Numbered from the stretch's first letter, positions 47,001 through 53,615 are shown. The stretch: 64,000 bases of DNA from Heloderma charlesbogerti (GCA_026122225.1 JANEZZ010002061.1:744001-808000), one strand, 5' to 3'. A program made the numbers and translations. The notes: generated by a model not told the origin, from the letters alone.

Positions 47001-50000
47001 AAATAATATTGAACTAATTGATCACTTAGATGAATCAAATAGAGGCCCTTTTGATTCAGAGTGATTACTTTTACTCATATGCAAGCTTAATATGCTACTA
47101 AATCAACGATTCGACTAACATTTCTTTACGCAGGCAATTTTTTTGCTAAAAAATAAAACAAATAAAACAAACAACGTAGTATGCTATAACGATAAAATTA
47201 TCAGTATTACCGCTTCAGAGGCAGCAAGCCTCTCAATATGAGTTGCTGGGGAACACGAGTGGATGGGTGCTGTTATGCTCACATCCTGCTTGGGAGCTTC
47301 CCATGGGCATCTGGTTGGCCACAGTGGGAACAGAATGCTGGCCTAGACAGGCCCTACTCACCCCGTTGCCGCTGCCCGCTCTGCAGATCTCCAGAGTGAG
47401 ACAGGACTGCGGGCAATCTCCAGGGACACCCTTCCTCCCACGATAGCTGACTCTAAGGAAGGACCCCTCAGCACCAGGCGTTTGGGTATGGCCACCTCTC
47501 TGAGGAGCCAGCACAGTTTCCGGCCAACATTTCTGGCTAACCCAGCTCTTCAGAGAGCTCAGCTGCCCTGCAGAGCAGGTGGTGGTGGCAGCAATGTGGT
47601 GGGTAGCGAGAGGGAGGAGAGAGTCAGATGTGGTGAGCAGGGGGAGGGGACGGGGCAGTGGCAATGGCAATGGTGGCTGGTGGCAGCACGTGTGCTTTCC
47701 TGCCTCAGGCGGTGAGAGACTTTGTGCTGGCTCTGCAAGGCCTCCTTTGGACACTTCCTTGCTTTGTTTCTAGACAGAATGGGCAGGGATACTGCTCCTT
47801 CATGGGACGCCTTGGTGGGTCCGTGGCTCCTCTCATCTTCCTCCTGGACAGCATGTGGAAGCCTCTGCCCCAGGTGACATACTGTGCCATGGCAGTGCTT
47901 TGTGGCTTAACAGCCTTTCTCCTCCCTGAGACGTTAGACGCCCAGCTTCCGGAGACCATAGAGGACGTTGAAAAGCAAAGGTGAGACCAGGCAGCACATG
48001 GCCTTGTCAACGTACGCGAAGTCCCCCTGCAAAAGGGGGTGGGGGTGGTACTGTGGGAGATGGCACTGGCAGTAGTGTAATGGTAAATTCTGAACTGCAG
48101 GCACTCATCCTGACAGGCGCAATAACCATACTCCCAAGGTGAGTCCAGGCAGCCATGTAGATCCGTATCAGCAAACCACTTCTAGCTGTTTTCATGTCTA
48201 TCAGGAGTGGGCCTTTTATAAAGCTAATGACCTGGTTCACACTATATACCGGGGCTTGCCATGGGTTATTTAAGCCACGGTGAGTTACATACAGCTCATG
48301 CCAGCCATGATTTGAATAGGCAAACCCCATTGGGGGTTGTTGTGCTGTAAACAACCCTCGCATAACCCTACAACAAGCAGAGGTTGATTAACCCTCACAT
48401 AACCCCTAATGGCCAGGTTCGGACAGCACAGCAACCCCCTAATCAGGGTTGCATATTCAAAATGGCGGCCAGCAGCACACACCGCGGCTCATTGGGGGTT
48501 AAATGGGCTCTCGTGTCATGCAAACCAGCCCAATGGGTCTTATTTGCCCATTCAAGACCAGGTCACCCCTAAATATTTAAAACAGGGGTAGCTCACAACA
48601 ATATATGGTTGCTGCAAAACCCACTTCATCCCCAGCTACTGTAAGGATTGCAGCCAAGGTCAGGGGGAACAATGAAGCCTGACAGGGGTGGCAGATGAGG
48701 TCATCATCCTTGCTAATCGAAAGGTCCCAGTGCTTCAATCCTGTGTAACCTGGCTCCCAGTGGCAGCTGGTGGCTCCAATGTCAGTGGGGAGGTGAACGC
48801 GCTCTGGGTTTCAGCCAGAAACAGTCAGAACTCTAACGGAGCTAGCAAGGTGCAAAGCTCCTTTGCATAGCTCCTTTAGAGTACTGACTGGTTCTGACTG
48901 AAGCCCGGAACAAATTCACTGCCCCATTGACCTCAGAGCCACCAGCCTCCACTGATGGCTCCATTACACCACTGGATGGCAGAATTCTTACAGAATGTTC
49001 TTCTTTATGTAGCAGCATATGACAGAGGTTGCTTGAGTAGCAGTTCTCTCTGGCTGGGGCATGCTGGGAATTGTAGGACTTTTTTTTGTCTAAACCTGCA
49101 TCAGATTGTGCGCTAAGAGTCTTATGGAAACCCCAGTACCACTCCCATCAAGTTGTGAGATTACAATAACACACAGCTCTGAATATCACACACACTGAAC
49201 TGAAAGCTGCCATTTCAGGACCACACACGTAGGGGATGTTGTTCTACACCAAAGGTATCCCCCAAGGGCTGGATTCAATGTTGGAGAAGCTCTCAGGGGC
49301 CGCATTCCAATTGTGGGCAGGGCCAAAGGTCAACGGGGGTGGGGCCAAAGGCAAAAGAGGCAGGCCAAAAATAGCTTAAGGGCATAATCCTATGCATGTT
49401 TAGACAGGAAAAAGTCCTACAATTCCCAGCATTCCCCAGTGAGCTATGTTGGCTGGGGGATGCTGGGAGTTGTAGGATGTTTTTCTGCCTAAACATGCAT
49501 AGGATTGCACCTCAAAGCAATTAGACTGCCAGTAAGTAAGCCGTAGGAGAGGCATTTCAACCTTTTAGAATGGGAAAAATGTGCAAATTTTGGGAAACCA
49601 ACAAGCAATAGATGGTCAGGGCAAAGGGGTAGTGCTGGGGGAGGGGGGCATGGCCCTCACGGGTACCCCGAAAGGCTGAATTTGGCCCATAGGGCTGAGG
49701 TTCATCACCCCTTTTCTACACCTGTACATTTCTATGGTGTAAGCCCTATTTATCTGGCTCTGAATGGTCACCATACAAACGCTGCATTTAACTGGAAACA
49801 GAATGCATCAGTGAAACTGGGTTGGACACAGATTTGTGCTAGGCATGAAACAGCCTAGCCCACTTCCCATCTTGGATTGAAACCTCAAAACCTCTCAAAG
49901 CTGCCTCTGCTGTTTGGAGGTGGATCTGCCGGTCACAAACCTATCTGGTTGCCAAATGCTCTCCTTGGCTAGGCACTGCAGGCCTCTCCCCATGTTCCCA

Positions 50001-50859
50001 GTAGCTGTGCATGATAAGCCCAACACCCAGGACCTGTCGCGCATGAGCCAGCACGACAGGGCACCCATAGAGGACAGTGGAGGGCCCAAGGCAGCAAGGA
50101 ACGGTGGCAGTGAAGGGGATGTTGCTCTTTACGGCTTGTGTTTGTGGTTGGCTTAAGATATGAATAGCAACAACAAAACCGAAATAATAATACAGTTAAT
50201 GAAGAGTAAAGTTGGCACATGGTAAGTTATAGTATAAATTAAACAGAAATGCATCTCACCATAGTGGGGAAGACAGGGGCCATAAGAACATAAGAAGAGC
50301 CCTGCTGGATCAGACCAAGGGTCCAGCATTCTGTTCACACAGTGGCCAACCAGCTGTTGGCCAGGAACCCACAAGCAGGACATGAGTGCAACAGCACCCT
50401 CCTGCCCACGTTCCCCAGCAACTGGAGTACATAGGCTCACTACCTCTGGTACTGGAGGTACCCAGATGACTTATGTGCCTGCTCATATTGGTTGCTGACC
50501 GTGGATGGGCAACTTCACAGTCCCTGATTTCTCTTATGATGGTTCTTTAATTTTAAGCCAGGCTTTCACTGGACAGCCCTTCAAATAGAGCACACCTTCA
50601 AGTAGAGCACTCTGTCCTCTATATAGTTGGACACACGGTCACCCTATGTTAGATTCCGGATTTAATGGCCTTATGAGCTCCTTGCTCTAGGAGAAATAAT
50701 TATGGGAATCCACCCTCATTTCATCTTCCTTCAGTCCAGTTCCATAGTAGGAAGCGCCTGCAATCTTTTCCTCTGCTCTTTAACTGCAGCTTGAAAAGCA
50801 AGAAACCGCTGCCTGGAGACGTATTTGAAGTTATGCCTCTGCAGTCATTACAGAAGTGA
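22875..50859 (+). CDS. SLC22A7: Organic anion transporter 2-like protein (SLC22A7), ten exons, 548 aa
   Basis: Join 22875-23252, 30627-30730, 34038-34192, 34779-34947, 38311-38434, 39700-39815, 40837-41051, 46480-46588, 47774-47980, 50790-50859. Total 1647 nt, all junctions GT-AG and in phase. The product should be a 12-helix major facilitator in the plasma membrane that exchanges organic anions and small metabolites; in mammals SLC22A7 acts in liver and kidney. Residues 1-40 are the amphipathic start and helix 1. A large extracellular loop follows, with Cys49, Cys81 and Cys108 and glycosylation sites at Asn59, Asn94 and Asn101. GYLSDRFGRKR is the MFS loop 2-3 motif, and [19 protein letters not shown] marks the end of helix 12. 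Length equals that of human SLC22A7 (about 546-548). I started at the second of two adjacent ATGs (22875) because family members begin M-x-FE-LLE; 22872 or an in-frame ATG at 22797 are alternatives. It could be one member of a lineage-specific SLC22A7-like group; one-to-one orthology is not proven. Confidence 0.93.
23470..23605. mobile_element. Palindromic MITE-like repeat in intron 1
   Basis: TTCCCCAGCCTGATGTTCTC at the left, CATCTGGAGAGCCCCAG..TTTGGGAA at the right. Confidence 0.8.
23810..23975 (+). mobile_element. LINE/SINE tail (TTGTAAGCTCCTTGAG type)
   Basis: TTGTAAGCTCCTTGAGAGCA, GGGGCCTGTCTGGTTTTG, then AAAGGGCAGGATAAAAAGG and an AATA run. The layout of an L2-related 3' end or a SINE that borrows it. 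Confidence 0.5.
24303..24498 (+). mobile_element. 5S-rRNA-derived SINE
   Basis: 24350-24420 follows 5S rRNA in order: GCTGAAGCTAAGCAGGTCTC, GGTCTGGTTAGGGCTTGGA and GGGGAGACCACCTGG correspond to the internal promoter region of 5S RNA. The body ends in GGTGGGATATAAATG and an (AATA)n tail at about 24466-24498. It is a retroposed SINE, not a 5S gene. Confidence 0.85.
25013..25023 (+). repeat. Left target-site duplication of BovB copy
   Basis: TCTTAACAAAG, repeated at 26146-26156, directly beside the BovB tail. Confidence 0.85.
25024..26145 (-). mobile_element. BovB (RTE) LINE, 5'-truncated, with intact target-site duplications
   Basis: Minus strand encodes [60 protein letters not shown], then the C-terminal part to the tail at 25024. 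An insertion of repeated GGTATTAGGGT-like words at 25785-25830 breaks the frame close to where YADD should be. Flanked by an 11-bp direct repeat, as expected of target-primed insertion. Confidence 0.95.
26146..26156 (+). repeat. Right target-site duplication of BovB copy
   Basis: TCTTAACAAAG, second copy. Confidence 0.85.
26225..26345 (-). mobile_element. L2 LINE fragment
   Basis: Minus-strand words [20 protein letters not shown] and RSSS are the L2 C-terminal signature. Confidence 0.7.
26550..26790 (+). mobile_element. L2-like LINE 3' UTR
   Basis: T-rich run with GTTTTAATTGTTGTGAGCAG, then CCCAGAGAGCTTTGGC, the usual wording of an L2 3' end. Confidence 0.55.
26930..27260 (+). mobile_element. 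tRNA-derived SINE interrupted by a MITE
   Basis: First part 26930-27067: GGTAGAGCATCTGCTTTGAA, box B GGTTCTAGGTTCAGC, CTGAAACCCAGGAGAG. Second part 27185-27260: TACTGAACTAGATGGACC, AATGGTCTGACTCAG. The palindromic MITE 27068-27184 sits between them. Confidence 0.8.
27068..27184. mobile_element. Palindromic MITE-like repeat inserted in a SINE
   Basis: TTCCCCAAGCTGGC at the left, TTCTGGAGGGTACCAGC at the right, CAGTCAGCATGGCCAATG in the centre. Younger than the SINE it splits. Confidence 0.8.
27728..28060 (+). mobile_element. hAT-like non-autonomous repeat
   Basis: Starts CAGGGTGGTGAAACTC and ends GAGGTTCAGCTCCCCTG, inverted CAGGG(G/T) termini. Inside are TAAGCCTTAGGAGAGG.. and CATTTCAACCTTTTCGAATG as in copies at 39885 and 49250. 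Confidence 0.75.
28063..28180. mobile_element. Half copy of the GTGGAGCTGGTGG palindromic repeat
   Basis: AGTGGAGCTGGTGGCACTG, then CCATTCTGGGTTTCAGTCAG and AACTCTAAAGGAGCTATCC. A CR1-like tail follows directly at 28183-28310. Confidence 0.75.
28725..28862. mobile_element. Palindromic MITE-like repeat
   Basis: CCCCAGCCAGTGTGGCCAAT centre, ATCAACAGCTGGAGGGCC and GGTTCCCCAC at the right end. Confidence 0.75.
29043..29460 (+). mobile_element. Interspersed repeat (GGTGGCCATGTGTCCT family)
   Basis: GGGTGGCCATGTGTCCTG, GTCCTCTACTTGAAGGGCTG, CAGGTGCACAGGTCACCTGG and ACTATGGTGAGATG occur in the same order at 39000-39660 and 57740-58070, and inverted at 50530. Family unknown. Confidence 0.65.
29534..29808 (+). 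repeat. Local direct duplication, about 150-bp unit
   Basis: 29534-29655 and 29685-29808 repeat TATCTAGTCCAG, CAGATGTGATGGCAACAGG and CTTCCCCTG with few changes. Similar to the CR1-like tail family. Confidence 0.8.
29830..30626. other. End of intron 1, mostly unassigned
   Basis: Holds a (CA)n run at 30425-30448 and a (TTAA)n run at 30536-30567. Otherwise no repeat or gene is recognised. Confidence 0.5.
30627..30730 (+). CDS. SLC22A7: SLC22A7-like exon 2 (aa 127-161)
   Basis: 104 nt after TTCCAG, before GTAATT. Reads [20 protein letters not shown] and ends FGYLSDR; helix 2 and the start of the MFS motif. Confidence 0.95.
30731..31474. other. Intron 2, unassigned
   Basis: No gene or firm repeat. 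Near 31130-31400 the phrases GACCCTTTGG and GTGACCCTTTTGG recur, hinting at an old repeat. Confidence 0.35.
31475..31856 (+). mobile_element. hAT-like non-autonomous element (CAGGGCTGG family)
   Basis: Begins CAGTGCTGGCTCCAGA and ends TTGCCAGCCCTG, inverted termini, 382 bp. Internal markers as in the copy at 13856. Confidence 0.7.
32225..32660 (-). mobile_element. L2-like LINE fragment
   Basis: The 3'-UTR-like A/T-rich stretch at 32225-32400 is followed by TTCAGGAGGTGTTTAAAAG and ACTGAGAAGGCCC, the L2 C-terminal region on the minus strand. Confidence 0.6.
32899..33345 (+). mobile_element. CR1 LINE 3' end
   Basis: Reads [20 protein letters not shown], then [27 protein letters not shown] and LDSHLSGML, with one stop after NGLK, then the TTCTATGATTCTATGATT tail. 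It splits an older palindromic repeat whose left half (GGGACTTTTTTCTGTC) is at 32835-32898. Confidence 0.92.
33346..34037. other. End of intron 2, unassigned
   Basis: Pyrimidine-rich near 33520-33600. No gene or repeat family is recognised. Confidence 0.4.
34038..34192 (+). CDS. SLC22A7: SLC22A7-like exon 3 (aa 161-212)
   Basis: 155 nt after GGCAG, before GTAAGT. Completes [10 protein letters not shown], then helices 3 and 4 ([31 protein letters not shown]). Confidence 0.95.
34283..34627 (+). mobile_element. hAT-like non-autonomous element (CAGGGCTGG family)
   Basis: AAGGCCCTTGGGCAAGACGC at the left and CCTTGATGCCAGCCCTG at the right, same internal order as 31475-31856. Confidence 0.7.
34722..34751 (+). 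repeat. 30-base alternating purine-pyrimidine tract next to exon 4
   Basis: Every base alternates purine and pyrimidine (GTGTGCGCATGC repeated with GTGT). It lies 27 bases before the exon 4 start, in the branch-site zone. Such tracts can adopt Z-DNA. Confidence 0.85.
34779..34947 (+). CDS. SLC22A7: SLC22A7-like exon 4 (aa 213-268)
   Basis: 169 nt after TTCCAG, before GTGGGT. Reads [20 protein letters not shown], then helices 5-6 ([20 protein letters not shown]). Family length. Confidence 0.95.
35016..35221. mobile_element. Palindromic repeat (GTGG-GGCTGGTGG family), full length
   Basis: Left GCAGTGGCGGCTGG, TCTGGGTTTCAGTCAG, AACTCTAAAGGAGCTATTC; right side is the inverted copy ending CCACCATCCACCACTGC. 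Central point near 35115. Confidence 0.85.
35510..35725 (+). mobile_element. CR1-like LINE 3'-UTR copy
   Basis: GCTGGGGAACATGGGCAGGA, GTGCTGTTGCACTCATAC, GGTTGGCCACTGTGTGAAC and GGTCTGATCCAGCAGGG in family order. Confidence 0.8.
36240..36935. mobile_element. Palindromic-type repeat split by a CR1-like LINE end
   Basis: The outer repeat (GCATGATCACCACAGCC at the left; GGCGATCATGCAAAACC at the right, 36280-36555 and 36870-36935) is interrupted at about 36560-36865 by LINE coding end [36 protein letters not shown]-type tail. That is followed by GGGGAACATGGG sequence. It shows that the widespread CCCCAGCAACTGG tail belongs to a LINE. Confidence 0.75.
36936..37542. other. Intron 4, unassigned
   Basis: No gene or repeat is recognised. 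Confidence 0.4.
37543..37880. mobile_element. Rearranged copy of the CAGTGGTGTAGTGG element
   Basis: Left end CAGTGGTATAGTGG; the inner part (GGGGTGGCTTGGTCTTGAA, AAAGGCCTGCTTTTGCTGG) is inverted relative to the copy at 17832. Confidence 0.6.
37963..38215. repeat. (GT)n(GA)n followed by degenerate TTGTGCAAATT repeats
   Basis: GT run to about 37977, GA run to about 38007, then repeated ATTTGTGCAAATT, TGGCC and TTTGAGCAAATT words to 38215. Lies just before exon 5. Confidence 0.85.
38311..38434 (+). CDS. SLC22A7: SLC22A7-like exon 5 (aa 269-310)
   Basis: 124 nt after CAACAG, before GTGAGT. Gives [20 protein letters not shown], the large intracellular loop after helix 6. The family motif PESARWLL reads SESARWLL, with the Pro replaced by Ser. 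Confidence 0.95.
38435..38999. other. Start of intron 5, unassigned
   Basis: CCACC/GGTGG-rich; no gene or known repeat recognised. Confidence 0.4.
39000..39660 (+). mobile_element. GGTGGCCATGTGTC repeat split twice by palindromic elements
   Basis: Host repeat pieces at 39000-39030, 39245-39390 and 39514-39660. The first insertion (39034-39243) is a full palindrome of the GCTGGTGGCTCC family flanked by CAGAGGA/CAGAGGA. The second (39391-39513) is a shorter copy. Confidence 0.75.
39700..39815 (+). CDS. SLC22A7: SLC22A7-like exon 6 (aa 311-348)
   Basis: 116 nt after CCTCAG, before GTGAGC. Reads [39 protein letters not shown]: end of the cytoplasmic loop and start of helix 7. Confidence 0.94.
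39885..40240 (+). mobile_element. hAT-like non-autonomous repeat
   Basis: CACTAAGCCTTGGGAGACAC, ATTTCAACCTTTTAGAATGG and GATAGGTCATCAGG as in the copy at 27728. Confidence 0.65.
40243..40804 (+). mobile_element. hAT-like element (CAGGGCTGG family) split by a palindromic repeat
   Basis: Host parts 40243-40492 and 40700-40804 (TTATCCTTGATGCTGGCCC at the end). The inserted full palindrome 40493-40699 runs TAGTGGAGGCTGGTGGCTCC to CCACCATCCTCCACTGC. The composite ends 33 bases before exon 7. Confidence 0.8.
40837..41051 (+). CDS. SLC22A7: SLC22A7-like exon 7 (aa 349-420)
   Basis: 215 nt after TTTCAG, before GTAAGT. Reads [40 protein letters not shown] and [19 protein letters not shown]: helices 7-9 with the second-half RFGRR motif. 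Confidence 0.95.
41180..41375 (-). mobile_element. tRNA-derived SINE, antisense
   Basis: Minus strand: GTAGCTCAGTGGTAGAGCAC, GGTTCGATCCCCGGC, then body and GATGGACCAAGGGTCTGACT. A second broken piece of the same tRNA head is at 41455-41512. Confidence 0.85.
41825..42050 (+). mobile_element. CR1-like LINE 3'-UTR copy
   Basis: GGCTACTAGTCACGACATC, GCTGTTGTGCTCATGTCCTG, GGTTGGCCACTGTGGG and TTTGATCCAGCAGAGC. Confidence 0.8.
42300..42849. repeat. Unassigned repeat with direct repeats and internal fold-backs
   Basis: 42303-42375 and 42722-42795 are related (GACTTTGATTTTGGCAATTG versus TATTTTGACAATGGTCAG, both followed by AAAATATRAA and CATGAA). They enclose fold-back sequence such as CTCCAGAAATGAGC..GCTCATTTCTGG. 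Family unknown. Confidence 0.45.
42850..44797 (+). mobile_element. CR1 LINE, long copy with reverse transcriptase domain
   Basis: The longest retroelement copy here. It starts between endonuclease and reverse transcriptase ([20 protein letters not shown]). The polymerase follows with [55 protein letters not shown] and the catalytic FADD in [12 protein letters not shown]. The C-terminal domain ends LDSHLSGML, followed by the TTCTATGATTCTATGATT tail. Lesions: a frameshift near 43270, a stop after VQF at 44303 and a stop after NGLK at 44560. Inactive. It lies in intron 7 of the transporter gene, in the same orientation. Confidence 0.96.
44798..45510. other. Intron 7, old A/T-rich repeat continuing from before the CR1
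   Basis: CAAATGC, CAAATATT and AATCAAATGC words resemble 42780-42850, so the CR1 seems to have landed inside one older unit. No gene seen. Confidence 0.4.
45512..45745 (+). mobile_element. tRNA-derived SINE (GGGTTGTTGTTGTGAGG type)
   Basis: TCCAGGTTCTGGTCCCCACT (box B region), CTGGGTGACTTTGGGCCAG, CCTACCTCACAGGGTTGTTG, ATGCCGCCTTGG and an AAATA tail. Copies at 53367 (antisense) and 57425. Confidence 0.85.
45748..45870. mobile_element. Palindromic MITE-like repeat
   Basis: CAACCTGGTGTCCTCCAGAA at the left, AGAGGGCACCAGGTTG at the right. Directly abuts the SINE tail. Confidence 0.85.
45871..46479. other. End of intron 7, mostly unassigned
   Basis: A half MITE (GACTTGTAGTCCAACAACATC) is at 46378-46432. 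Nothing else is recognised. Confidence 0.4.
46480..46588 (+). CDS. SLC22A7: SLC22A7-like exon 8 (aa 421-456)
   Basis: 109 nt after TCCCAG, before GTAAGA. Reads [35 protein letters not shown]: helix 10 and the family motif [10 protein letters not shown]. Confidence 0.95.
46735..46838. mobile_element. Palindromic MITE-like repeat
   Basis: TCCCCAACCTGGCACCATCC at the left and TTGGAGAGCACCAGGCTGGG at the right. Confidence 0.8.
46839..47214. other. Intron 8, unassigned A/T-rich stretch
   Basis: Repeated ATTGA, AATCAA words; no gene or firm repeat. Confidence 0.4.
47215..47365 (+). mobile_element. CR1-like LINE 3'-UTR copy
   Basis: GTTGCTGGGGAACACGAGTG, CCCATGGGCATCTGGTTGGC and GGAACAGAATGCTGGCC. 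Confidence 0.75.
47774..47980 (+). CDS. SLC22A7: SLC22A7-like exon 9 (aa 457-525)
   Basis: 207 nt after TTCTAG, before GTGAGA. Reads [20 protein letters not shown], helices 11-12, then [20 protein letters not shown], the usual junction to the cytoplasmic tail. Confidence 0.95.
48070..48974. mobile_element. CAGTGGTGTAGTGG-type DNA element carrying two nested insertions
   Basis: Left terminus CAGTAGTGTAATGG, right terminus CCATTACACCACTG. Element-specific sequence at 48070-48220 and 48541-48756. Between them lies a CCCCTAATCAGGGTTGC-type fold-back repeat (about 48221-48540). A palindromic GCAGCTGGTGGCTCC repeat sits at 48757-48955. Confidence 0.75.
49250..49720 (+). mobile_element. hAT-like repeat split by a small palindromic element
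   Basis: Host: GGGCTGGATTCAATG, TAAGTAAGCCGTAGGAGAGG, TTTCAACCTTTTAGAATGGG, ending GGGCTGAGGTTCATCACCCC. Inserted at 49384-49512: AATCCTATGCATGTTTAGAC at the left and its inverse GCCTAAACATGCATAGGATT at the right. Confidence 0.75.
49721..50282. other. Intron 9, unassigned
   Basis: No gene or repeat is recognised. Confidence 0.4.
50283..50440 (-). mobile_element. CR1-like LINE 3'-UTR copy
   Basis: ACATAAGAAGAGCCCTGCTG, GATCAGACCAAGGGTCC, CACACAGTGGCCAACC and TTCCCCAGCAACTGG. Followed at 50530-50650 by an inverted piece of the GGTGGCCATGTGTCC family. Confidence 0.8.
50790..50859 (+). CDS. SLC22A7: SLC22A7-like exon 10 (aa 526-548, stop)
   Basis: 70 nt after AACTGCAG, closing the frame at TGA 50857-50859. 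Short polar tail [20 protein letters not shown], cytoplasmic; ends QK. Confidence 0.88.
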
Positions 50860-50966
50860 CCTGCTGAGTGGTTGATGCTGCTGGCAACAGGGGGCGGGGG
50901 GGCTGCAGAAGGGCGGATCGGGGGCCATGTAGAGCCGACTGACCGCAGGCTCAGATCTGATTCCAC

Positions 50967-50972
50967 AATAAA
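50967..50972 (+). terminator. Polyadenylation signal AATAAA of the transporter gene
   Basis: Exact AATAAA 107 bases after the stop codon, followed by a GTG/T-containing stretch. Reasonable 3' end for the transcript. Confidence 0.75.
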
Positions 50973-50999
50973 GTGAACAGTGCAACCTCCTCTGGCGTC

Positions 51000-51799
51000 A
51001 TTCCTCAGCATGGAGAGATGAATAGTTGATTTGATCCCTGACTTCTGGACCCGGTGCCTTGCCGCGCAAGCCGCTAGTGTTTCGACAGGAGCATCAGCAC
51101 TTGTAAAACAATGCTCAGTAGGGCATTCCCTAGCAGGTGTTTGGCGTGCTCAGTCACACAATAAAAAAGCAGAGCGCATAAATTATTGTACGGTGCAGCC
51201 TTTGGGATTTCAAATGCAGGCAAGGAAGGCTTTGAGTGGATTTCTTTCTTCTAAATGACTGCACACATCAAAACCGTATTTGAAAATACAGCAACAGCCT
51301 AGACCTTACCAATACAATATAGACATATAATTGAATTGCTCATATTTTACAAGTCAAATCATTTTTCATCCTTCTCCCACTCTCTCGACGAACTAGACAG
51401 GGTAATGGAGGTCAGCATCTACTTTGGCCAGCAAGGGAAATCCAAGCGGTTGTAAAGGTGCAAGCTCCCAATGTGTCTTGGATCTTACTAGACTAGTAGT
51501 AATTAAAAATACCCTACGGGGTTTAGCCATACAACAGGATATGATCCACATCCAGCCATCTGTTTTTTTCTACATCCTACGCCGAAATAAAGATAAGGTA
51601 TCCCACCAACTGGAGAGCTATGCCCACGATTCACATTTTGCTCATTGTGTATAGTTTTTACCACACTAACATTTCAAATTATAACTTCTCAGTTTTTATA
51701 GGATCATTACATAAAATAAGTTACCTGTAAACAAAAGGTTTTGTATAGGTGGTGCAAAAATGGTAGGAGACATCTTCCATTATTTGTTACTGTTGTATC
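51000..51799. other. Downstream intergenic, unassigned
   Basis: A/T-rich, no gene recognised. 51290-51660 could be the non-coding end of an unrecognised retroelement. Confidence 0.35.
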
Positions 51800-51829
51800 T
51801 TACTGGCGCTTTTAGCAGCAGTAGCGCTT

Positions 51830-52290
51830 TATTGGCAAACTGCTTCATCCCAGCACTCTCGAATGGAGAGAGCAACCCTATGGAGACAGACAGCTGCCTC
51901 AGAACCCGGAGCTGAGTGCCTATCCACTCCAGGGCAGGAGGAGTGGTGAGGAGCGCGTGTCCTCTGTGTTCCTGCCGCCCTGCTTTTGTCTAGCTGCAGG
52001 ACCTCGGAGCATGGGGTGGGGAGGCCAGATGGCACATAGGAAATGTCGTACCGGCACTTTGGACCTCCCTGCCCTGCCCCGCCCCACCCACAGAACGCCC
52101 CATTTCCCCTGCTCCGCACCACTCTTCTGAGTGTGGAGGACAGGGCTGATCTGCGCTGCCTAGAAGGCGGCCCGGGAGGGGGTGCAGGTCGGCTGTCTGG
52201 GAACCAACCTCGGTGCGGTTCTCTGGGAACCAACCTCCCAGGAACCGACCAATCCTATAGCCATCTAGCCGCTGACTAGCAGCCATAGGC
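51830..52290. other. GC-rich block in A/T-rich surroundings
   Basis: Contains CCCTGCCCCGCCCC and GGCGGCCCGGGAGG stretches and a direct repeat of TGGGAACCAACCTC (52198 and 52221). Open frames on both strands have no family resemblance. It is either an inserted repeat or a small CpG-rich regulatory region. Confidence 0.4.
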
Positions 52291-52299
52291 TTGTGCCCT

Positions 52300-53366
52300 C
52301 AGATTCAATACAGATACCTGTTTCTTTCAGGCGGTAGTTAGTTGCTGCATTATCATCTCCAGCTAAAAGATACACTATGTGGCGATTAATTTTGATTGTC
52401 CCAGCTGATGATTTTTGTCCTAGATTATTAAGACAGCGTGAAACAAATAGCTGCTAGTTAAGCACTGTAATGTCTCAATTTTTTCCTGCTGTTTCCACAA
52501 AAAAATGGTTGTATTGCTATGTTTTTTTAAACTTGTCTGCATTAACAAATGTGAATGGTTTGACAAAAATATAAAATTCTTTTGAATGAATAATGTATTA
52601 TGAAGTACCTCTATTCTGACCAAATTTGTAAGGCCCCATTTTTCTATCTAATAATATCTGTATTATTACTTTATCCACACAAGTTCTAAGTTGAGTAATT
52701 ACCATAAATATATATGACCTTCATATTGGACTGGTCCCAATAGACAAGAACCAATTCTCAGCCATTTTACCTATTCAGAATTGGCTGTTTTGGTTCAGCT
52801 GTTTTTGCGGGGGATGACTCAAAATTATTTTGTGGGGGAAGAATATTTGAGCAACTGCCATTTTGTTTTTCCCAGAAAGCCCTTGTTCTAAGGTGCTTTT
52901 TGAATTTTGGGAAATGCAAAATGGCTGCCATCTTAAATGGCTGTCTCCTCTGGCACTCACAGGGAGCTGCCATTATAGTGGACATTAGACGAATATAGGA
53001 AAAACACATTTTATGAAGTGGGTAGCTCATTTTATTCAAGTGGTGCAGCAGTGTGAAATAAATATCACTCCAAAGTAAGGGCAGAGATTGAAGGAGACTC
53101 GCTAAAAATATAAAGTCACAGTCTGCTGTTCCATGCAACCCTATTTGTAAACATGAATGACTGACAAAATGTTTTTTGTTTGTTTTTACATTTGGATTTC
53201 TTTCTTCTTTTTAAGATAAGCATGTCCTGCAAAACAACAACAACAACCCAAAGTTGCTTTATTTGAAAGCAGACCCAAAAGTTTAAAAGGCATCCCATGC
53301 CTTTTGGGTGAGTGGGGTTGACAGATCAACAGGGCACTCAGAAGTAAAGCCCCATTGAGTTCAATA
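52300..53366. other. Intergenic, unassigned
   Basis: 52745-53135 has repeated AAAATGGCTGCCAT and CTGCCATTTTG words, suggesting a fold-back element. No gene. Confidence 0.35.
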
Positions 53367-53615
53367 TTTTATATTTATTTATTTATTTATTAGATTTATA
53401 TCCCACCTTTTTTTCCTCCTAAGGAACCCAAGGCCTCCTCCTTTATTTATTTATTTATTGCATTTATACCCCGCCTTTTTGCCTCTTGCAAGGAACCCAA
53501 GGCAGCTTACATTATCCTCCTCCTCTCCATTTTATCCTCACAACAACAACCCTGTGAGGTGGGTTGGGCTGAGAGTCTGCGACTGGCCCAAAGTCACCCA
53601 GTGAATTATTCGCCC
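53367..53615 (-). mobile_element. tRNA-derived SINE, antisense, with duplicated tail
   Basis: TTTATATCCCACCTTTTTTT at 53396 and TTTATACCCCGCCTTTTTGC at 53464 are two tails in a row; CAACCCTGTGAGGTGGGTTG and CTGGCCCAAAGTCACCCAG belong to the body. Same family as 45512. Confidence 0.8.

Noticed and set aside
51829..52233. Open frame of 134 codons on the - strand in the GC-rich block
   Set aside because: Overlaps equally long frames on the other strand; no recognisable domain or splice context.
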